This document shows, piece by piece, positions 41,269 through 44,844 of a DNA stretch of 44,844 nucleotides. Numbering within the stretch: the first letter of the stretch is position 1; every line of letters starts with the position of its first letter. The translations under genes and the position numbers were made by a program. Below the pieces are notes generated by a model, which saw only the letters and a program-made list of their open reading frames with translations, had not been told where the DNA came from and did not search any database. Source of the DNA: an uncultured Anaerolineaceae bacterium. Its GTDB lineage: Bacteria; Chloroflexota; Anaerolineae; Promineifilales; Promineifilaceae. Location of the stretch: assembly GCA_937967805.1 (NCBI GenBank), contig CALBTC010000019.1:1-44844 (forward strand), in the 5' to 3' direction.

Positions 41269-43344
41269 GTGCGTGTTGAAAGTCAACCTAGGCAGCACAG
41301 CAAACGGCTGCACCTCCTCCTCGGCCTCGTTTTGCTGGTGGCGCTGTTGCTGGTGCACCACTGGCTGACGGACCTCAGCCTCTTCCCGGAAGCGTGGGAC
41401 GTGCAGCTTCGCGTCCCCATCGACGCCTTCAAGCAGTGGGCCAACCGCAACCAGACCGTCCATCCCATCTTCCTTTACTTTTTTGATCCCATCAGCGACG
41501 CCTTTGATTTTGCCCTGCGCCGCGTCGAGACGTTTTTGCTCTGGCTGCCCTGGCCGGTATTGGTTGCTGCGGTTTTCTTGCTGGCGCAGAAAGCAGCCAA
41601 CCTGCGCCTGGCGCTGCTCGTCACCTTTTGCCTGCTCTTTATGGGATTGGTCGGCTTGTGGCCCGAAAGTATGCAAACGCTGGCACTCATGACCGTTTCC
41701 GTTCTCATCTCGCTGCTGATTGGCATTCCGCTGGGCATCTGGGCAGCGCGCAATGAGAAAATGGAACAGGGGTTACGGCCGTTCCTCGACGCCATGCAAA
41801 CGATGCCCTCCTTTGTCTACTTGATTCCCATAGCCCTCTTTTTTGGCTTTGCCCGCGTGCCTAGCGCCATCGCTACCGTTATCTACGCCCTACCGCCGGC
41901 CATCCGGCTGACCACGCTGGGCATCCGCGAGGTGCCAGTGGAGACGGTCGAGGCGGCCCGTTCCTTTGGCGCCACGCCGCGCCAGATTTTGTTTAAGGTG
42001 CAGCTGCCGCTGGCCCTGCCCACCATCATGGCCGGGGTCAACCAAACGATCATGATGGCCCTGGGCAGTGTGGTGATTGCTGCCCTGATTGGCGCAGGCG
42101 GCCTGGGCGAAGTGGTGCTGGGCGCCCTGCGCAGGATTCGCGTGGGTCTGGCGCTGGAGGCGGGCCTGGCGATTGTCTTTCTGGCGGTGCTGCTGGACCG
42201 GCTGAGCGAAGCGTTTTCGGTGCAAAATCGAACGGGAGCAAGGGTGGAAAACGGCCGTCTCTTCCCCAAAAGCTGGCAAACCAACCGGCTCATTGTCCGT
42301 CTAGAAGATGGATTGGATTGGCTGTACGTTGGCGGCGGCAAGCAGTTGGCCCAATTAGCCCGGCTCAGTCGCTCTGAGTATGTGGAGCGGCACGCCTACC
42401 TGCTGGCCAGCCTGCTGCTGCTGGGCGGACTGCTCTGGCTGGGCCGGACGCTGGGTTGGACCACCTTCCCCGAAAGCTGGCGGCTGGAGATTCGGCAGCC
42501 GGTGGATACGGCTGTCATCTGGCTGCGCGACAATTTATTTGAATTTGAGCTGGGGCCATTTTTGCTGGGCACACGGCCGTTGAGCAACTTCATCATCATC
42601 CGCTTGCTCGATCCGCTGGACCGGCTGTTGCAAGAGCAGCTTTCCTGGCCGGTGATTATTTTGCTGGTGGGGCTGCTGGGCTACTGGGTCTCTGGTTGGC
42701 GATTGGCGCTGGGCGGAACGGCCGTCCTCTTTGCCATTGGCCTGCTGGGGATGTGGGAACTGGCGATGGTGACGCTGAGCCAGGTGATTGTGGCTGTGTT
42801 CTTCTCGCTGCTGATTGCCATTCCGTTGGGCATCTGGGCGGCAAAGCGTGATATGGTTGCGGCCGTTTTGCGCCCCATCCTCGACTTTTTGCAAACCATT
42901 CCCACCTTCGTTTACCTGGTGCCGGTGGTGATGCTGTTCAACATTGGCCGCGTGCCGGGGATCATGGCCTCGGTACTGTACGCTCTGCCCCCCGCTATCC
43001 GCCTGACCAATTTGGGCATCCGCCAGGCCAGCCCGGAGGCGGTGGAAGCGGCCCAGGCGTTTGGCTCGACGGGCTGGCAGCTTCTGGCCAAGGTGCAACT
43101 GCCGCTGGCCCTGCCCTCGATCATGACCGGTATCAACCAGACGGTGATGATGGTTCTGGCCATGGTGGTTATCGCCGGGATGGTTGGCGGGGCCGGGTTG
43201 GGATTAGAAGCTGTTGAGGGACTCACGCGTAACCAGATGGGGCAGGGGATTGAAGCTGGACTGGCCATTGTCATTCTGGCCGTGGTGATTGACCGGCTGC
43301 TGCTGGCCTGGGCGGCGCGGAGTTCAGTAAAGAGTGAAAAGTAA
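41269..43344 (+). CDS. Double permease of a glycine betaine/proline ABC transporter (ProW-ProW fusion)
   Basis: The 691-residue protein contains two complete ProW-type permease units in tandem. Each has the inner helices with IPLGIWAA (LLIGIPLGIWAARNEKM; LLIAIPLGIWAAKRDMV) and a coupling helix segment (VETVEAARSFGATPRQILFKV; PEAVEAAQAFGSTGWQLLAKV; each split from longer stretches). The usual homodimer of a 300-residue ProW is thus built into one chain. I set the start at the GTG at 41269, seven bases after GGAGG; a frame from 41233 lies in the repeat. The last residues SSVKSEK and the stop come from a family-E repeat. Confidence 0.9.
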   Translation: MRVESQPRQHSKRLHLLLGLVLLVALLLVHHWLTDLSLFPEAWDVQLRVPIDAFKQWANRNQTVHPIFLYFFDPISDAFDFALRRVETFLLWLPWPVLVAAVFLLAQKAANLRLALLVTFCLLFMGLVGLWPESMQTLALMTVSVLISLLIGIPLGIWAARNEKMEQGLRPFLDAMQTMPSFVYLIPIALFFGFARVPSAIATVIYALPPAIRLTTLGIREVPVETVEAARSFGATPRQILFKVQLPLALPTIMAGVNQTIMMALGSVVIAALIGAGGLGEVVLGALRRIRVGLALEAGLAIVFLAVLLDRLSEAFSVQNRTGARVENGRLFPKSWQTNRLIVRLEDGLDWLYVGGGKQLAQLARLSRSEYVERHAYLLASLLLLGGLLWLGRTLGWTTFPESWRLEIRQPVDTAVIWLRDNLFEFELGPFLLGTRPLSNFIIIRLLDPLDRLLQEQLSWPVIILLVGLLGYWVSGWRLALGGTAVLFAIGLLGMWELAMVTLSQVIVAVFFSLLIAIPLGIWAAKRDMVAAVLRPILDFLQTIPTFVYLVPVVMLFNIGRVPGIMASVLYALPPAIRLTNLGIRQASPEAVEAAQAFGSTGWQLLAKVQLPLALPSIMTGINQTVMMVLAMVVIAGMVGGAGLGLEAVEGLTRNQMGQGIEAGLAIVILAVVIDRLLLAWAARSSVKSEK

Positions 43345-43395
43345 AAAGTAATAAGTGGCCTCTTTCTTTTTACTTTTCACTTATCACTTTTCACT
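43331..43395. repeat. Fold-back repeat, family E, between convergent genes
   Basis: This is a complete copy of the element at 31954-32020. Its left part encodes the end of proW (VKSEK, TAA at 43342-43344), and its right boundary coincides with the TGA of the molybdate-type permease on the other strand (43395-43397). It can form a bidirectional hairpin. Confidence 0.75.
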
Positions 43396-44237
43396 CACCC
43401 CCAGGTTTCTTGAATGGTGTCCGAGTCCAGGCCGGTGAGCCAGCGGGTGATGCCGAAGGCAAAGATGGCCAGCCCCAGCAAGATGAGCGCGGTGATGAAG
43501 GTGATGCGCAAATCGCGCTCCAGTGAGGCGTAGACCAGCAGCGGCATCGTCTGCGTGCGCCCCTGCAAATTTCCGGCAAACAAAATTGTGGCGCCGAACT
43601 CGCCCAATGCTCGCGCCCAGCTCAAGATCAGGCCGGCCAGCAGCCCGTTGCGGCTGAGCGGCAGCATGATATGCCGGAAGATTTGCCACTGGTTGGCGCC
43701 GTCGACCGCCGCCGCATCTTCAAATTCGCGGGGGAGGGCGGCAAAGCGGCTCTGGGCGGCGCGAATGTAGAACGGGGAAGCGACAAACACCTGGGCCAGG
43801 ACAACGGCCGTTCCCGAAAACGTAATCGTGATCCCCAGCTCGGCCAGCGGCAGGCCGATCAACCCCCGTCGGCCAAACACGGCCAGCAGCCCCAGCCCGG
43901 CCACCACCGGCGGCATCACGATAGGCAGTTCCACAAAAACCGTCACCAGCCGCTTAAACCGGATAGGATACCGCGCCAGGTAGTAAGCCAGCGGCGTCCC
44001 CAACAAAATGATGAGCAGTACGCTAACGGCCGTTGTGGAAAGGCTGAGGAAAATGGCGGCGCCGATACTGCTTTGGTCTAAAACGGCCGTGCCCGGCAAG
44101 GTGAGCGCCCGCCACACAAGCCCCAGCAGCGGTACAATGAGGAAAAACGACATCACGACGGCCAGAACGGCCGAGACGCGCCCCACCCAATGCGCCGTTA
44201 CAGGGGAAGGTGTGGCCTGTTTTTGCGATACTGTCAT
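43395..44237 (-). CDS. Molybdate/tungstate-type ABC transporter permease (ModB/WtpB-like)
   Basis: The 280-residue permease has six helices and the ABC permease coupling motif (FEDAAAVDGANQWQIFRHIMLP) followed by LSWARALGEFGATILFAGN and LQGRTQTMPLLVY, a stretch typical of ModB, WtpB and sulfate permeases. It would import molybdate, tungstate or sulfate. Neither a matching binding protein nor an ATPase lies beside it in the window, because it is set between the double ProW and ProX genes. A terminator just upstream (44261-44296) separates it from proX. No good ribosome binding site is seen. Confidence 0.85.
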   Translation of the reverse strand: MTVSQKQATPSPVTAHWVGRVSAVLAVVMSFFLIVPLLGLVWRALTLPGTAVLDQSSIGAAIFLSLSTTAVSVLLIILLGTPLAYYLARYPIRFKRLVTVFVELPIVMPPVVAGLGLLAVFGRRGLIGLPLAELGITITFSGTAVVLAQVFVASPFYIRAAQSRFAALPREFEDAAAVDGANQWQIFRHIMLPLSRNGLLAGLILSWARALGEFGATILFAGNLQGRTQTMPLLVYASLERDLRITFITALILLGLAIFAFGITRWLTGLDSDTIQETWG

Positions 44238-44260
44238 AAAAATCTACCAAATCATCGTTA

Positions 44261-44296
44261 CAACAAAAAAGCGGGTCTTGACAGCAACCCGCTTTG
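44261..44296 (-). terminator. Rho-independent terminator downstream of proX
   Basis: AAAGCGGGT (44268-44276) pairs with ACCCGCTTT (44287-44295) around a 10-base loop. On the minus strand the stem is followed by TTTTTTGTTG. It lies between proX and the molybdate-type permease gene, which begins at 44237. Confidence 0.85.
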
Positions 44297-44355
44297 TAAA
44301 CCTCTCAATTGTCCGCAAAAAAGGCAAACTGTTCAAGCCCGTTTTGCCACGTGCC

Positions 44356-44414
44356 AGGACTGGCAGTCCTGCCCGAAAAATTTGCAGCTATTGATATTCA
44401 GGACTGCCAGTCCT
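44356..44414. repeat. 16-bp inverted repeat, family F
   Basis: AGGACTGGCAGTCCTG (44356-44371) pairs perfectly with CAGGACTGCCAGTCCT (44399-44414). It lies 13 bases after the proX stop. Related copies are at 10515-10576 and 30870-30886. Confidence 0.85.
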
Positions 44415-44426
44415 CAGATTGAGGTG

Positions 44427-44844
44427 TTACGGCAGCCAGGTGCGCCAAACATCCTCGTTAGCATCTACCCACGCCTGGGCCGCTTCTTCCACAGACTGTC
44501 CGTCGATCTCTACGGCAGCAATCATCTCAATCTGATCCTCAGTGCTGTAATTCATATTGGAGAGCAGTGTGTGGGCATCGGGGGCCGCCTCGGCCAGACC
44601 AGACCAAAAAATCTTGAACAGATCATCGCCGGGATAGTCACAATCGACGCCGCCGGCATCGGCTTCAGCGTAGCATTCATCGCTGTATTCGGGCAGTGCC
44701 ACCCGCGTCAGATCATATTTGGCATGAATGGAATGGGGCGTCCAAAAATAGAACAGCACCGGTTCTTCGCGGCTGTAGGCAGAGTCCAACTGGGCCAGAA
44801 TCGCTTCCTCAGAGCCGGCGAAAACCACCTCAAAGGGCATCCCC
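44427..44844 (-). CDS. Glycine betaine/proline ABC transporter substrate-binding protein (partial, C-terminal part)
   Basis: At least 137 residues of the C-terminal lobe of an OpuAC/ProX-type binding protein are present. They include PVLFYFWTPHSIHAKYDL, whose Trp-Thr-Pro-His segment belongs to the betaine cage region, then two cysteines (DECYAE and VDCDYP) that may form a disulfide, and LSNMNYSTEDQIEMIAAVE. The beginning lies beyond the right edge; an ATG at 44840 is internal. It is the extracytoplasmic receptor expected for the ProV/double-ProW transporter, although it is transcribed in the opposite direction. Confidence 0.85.
   Translation of the reverse strand, partial: GMPFEVVFAGSEEAILAQLDSAYSREEPVLFYFWTPHSIHAKYDLTRVALPEYSDECYAEADAGGVDCDYPGDDLFKIFWSGLAEAAPDAHTLLSNMNYSTEDQIEMIAAVEIDGQSVEEAAQAWVDANEDVWRTWLP

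Larger units (their letters stand above)
405..44090. repeat. Highly iterated octamer palindrome ACGGCCGT, dispersed
   Basis: By eye I count about 77 exact copies between 405-412 and 44083-44090, about one per 580 bases. Base composition predicts about one in the whole window. Many near copies (GCGGCCGT, CCGGCCGT) occur as well. Most lie in genes, in three readings: TAV, NGR/DGR/YGR and RP. T commonly follows, giving ACGGCCGTT. Examples are 405, 1569, 9204-10511 (two in the fusion linker), 26275 and 26305 (lipoprotein tether) and 30930. The pattern recalls the cyanobacterial HIP1 octamer. Confidence 0.9.

Noticed and set aside
405..44090. The ACGGCCGT octamer as the recognition site of the SfiI-like enzyme
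   Set aside because: SfiI needs two GGCC half-sites five bases apart. A single octamer has one, so the link between the two is at most indirect.

Overview
The window is 44.8 kb of a moderately GC-rich bacterial chromosome, densely packed with genes on both strands. Gene content (short-form 6-phosphogluconate dehydrogenase, archaeal-type debranching enzyme, rhomboid, RsgA, Etf, SpoIIE phosphatase, HicBA, glycine-betaine transport) and style (leaderless promoters, fold-back repeats in most gene gaps) would fit a filamentous Chloroflexota/Anaerolineae-like organism. That assignment is an inference; there is no rRNA in the window, and I saw no tRNA, CRISPR array, transposase or phage gene.

Layout. 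1-3.4 kb: start of an exported protein, rpiA, a SfiI-like restriction-modification pair and a HIT hydrolase. 3.4-8.6 kb: a double cNMP-binding protein, gnd, a glycogen debranching enzyme, nth and a half-size permease. 8.7-18.4 kb: a possible specialised pathway made of a GTP cyclohydrolase II-RibD reductase fusion, a thioesterase, an MDR dehydrogenase, a 6-pyruvoyltetrahydropterin-synthase homologue without the usual catalytic triad, a glycosyltransferase and a methyltransferase. These face a rhomboid, a small membrane protein, a flippase-like membrane protein and a CDP-alcohol phosphatidyltransferase on the other strand. 18.7-24 kb: a zinc-ribbon membrane protein, etfBA, a CcdA-type thiol membrane protein with an in-frame TGA, and a SpoIIE-type phosphatase. 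24-31.9 kb: hicBA, an EamA transporter, a lipoprotein, an NAD-binding protein, a zinc-finger/anion permease fusion, an MscS-type channel, rsgA and a decapitated MFS gene. 32-40 kb: an ABC exporter pair, a DUF5996 protein, a Lon-family protease, a glycosyltransferase and a PlsC acyltransferase. 40-44.8 kb: a glycine-betaine/proline ABC locus (ProV, double ProW, partial ProX) with a molybdate-type permease between its parts.

Three signals stand out. (1) The CcdA-like gene carries TGA exactly where the family has its second redox cysteine. It is followed by a hairpin whose GGTCT loop lies at the same distance from the TGA as the loop of the E. coli fdhF SECIS, so this is probably a selenoprotein. 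(2) The 8-bp palindrome ACGGCCGT occurs about 77 times (hand count), against roughly one expected from composition. It lies in coding and non-coding DNA, like a HIP1-type highly iterated palindrome. (3) Most intergenic gaps hold one of about eleven families of fold-back repeats, and several of these supply stop codons, a possible start codon, or internal peptide segments of neighbouring genes.
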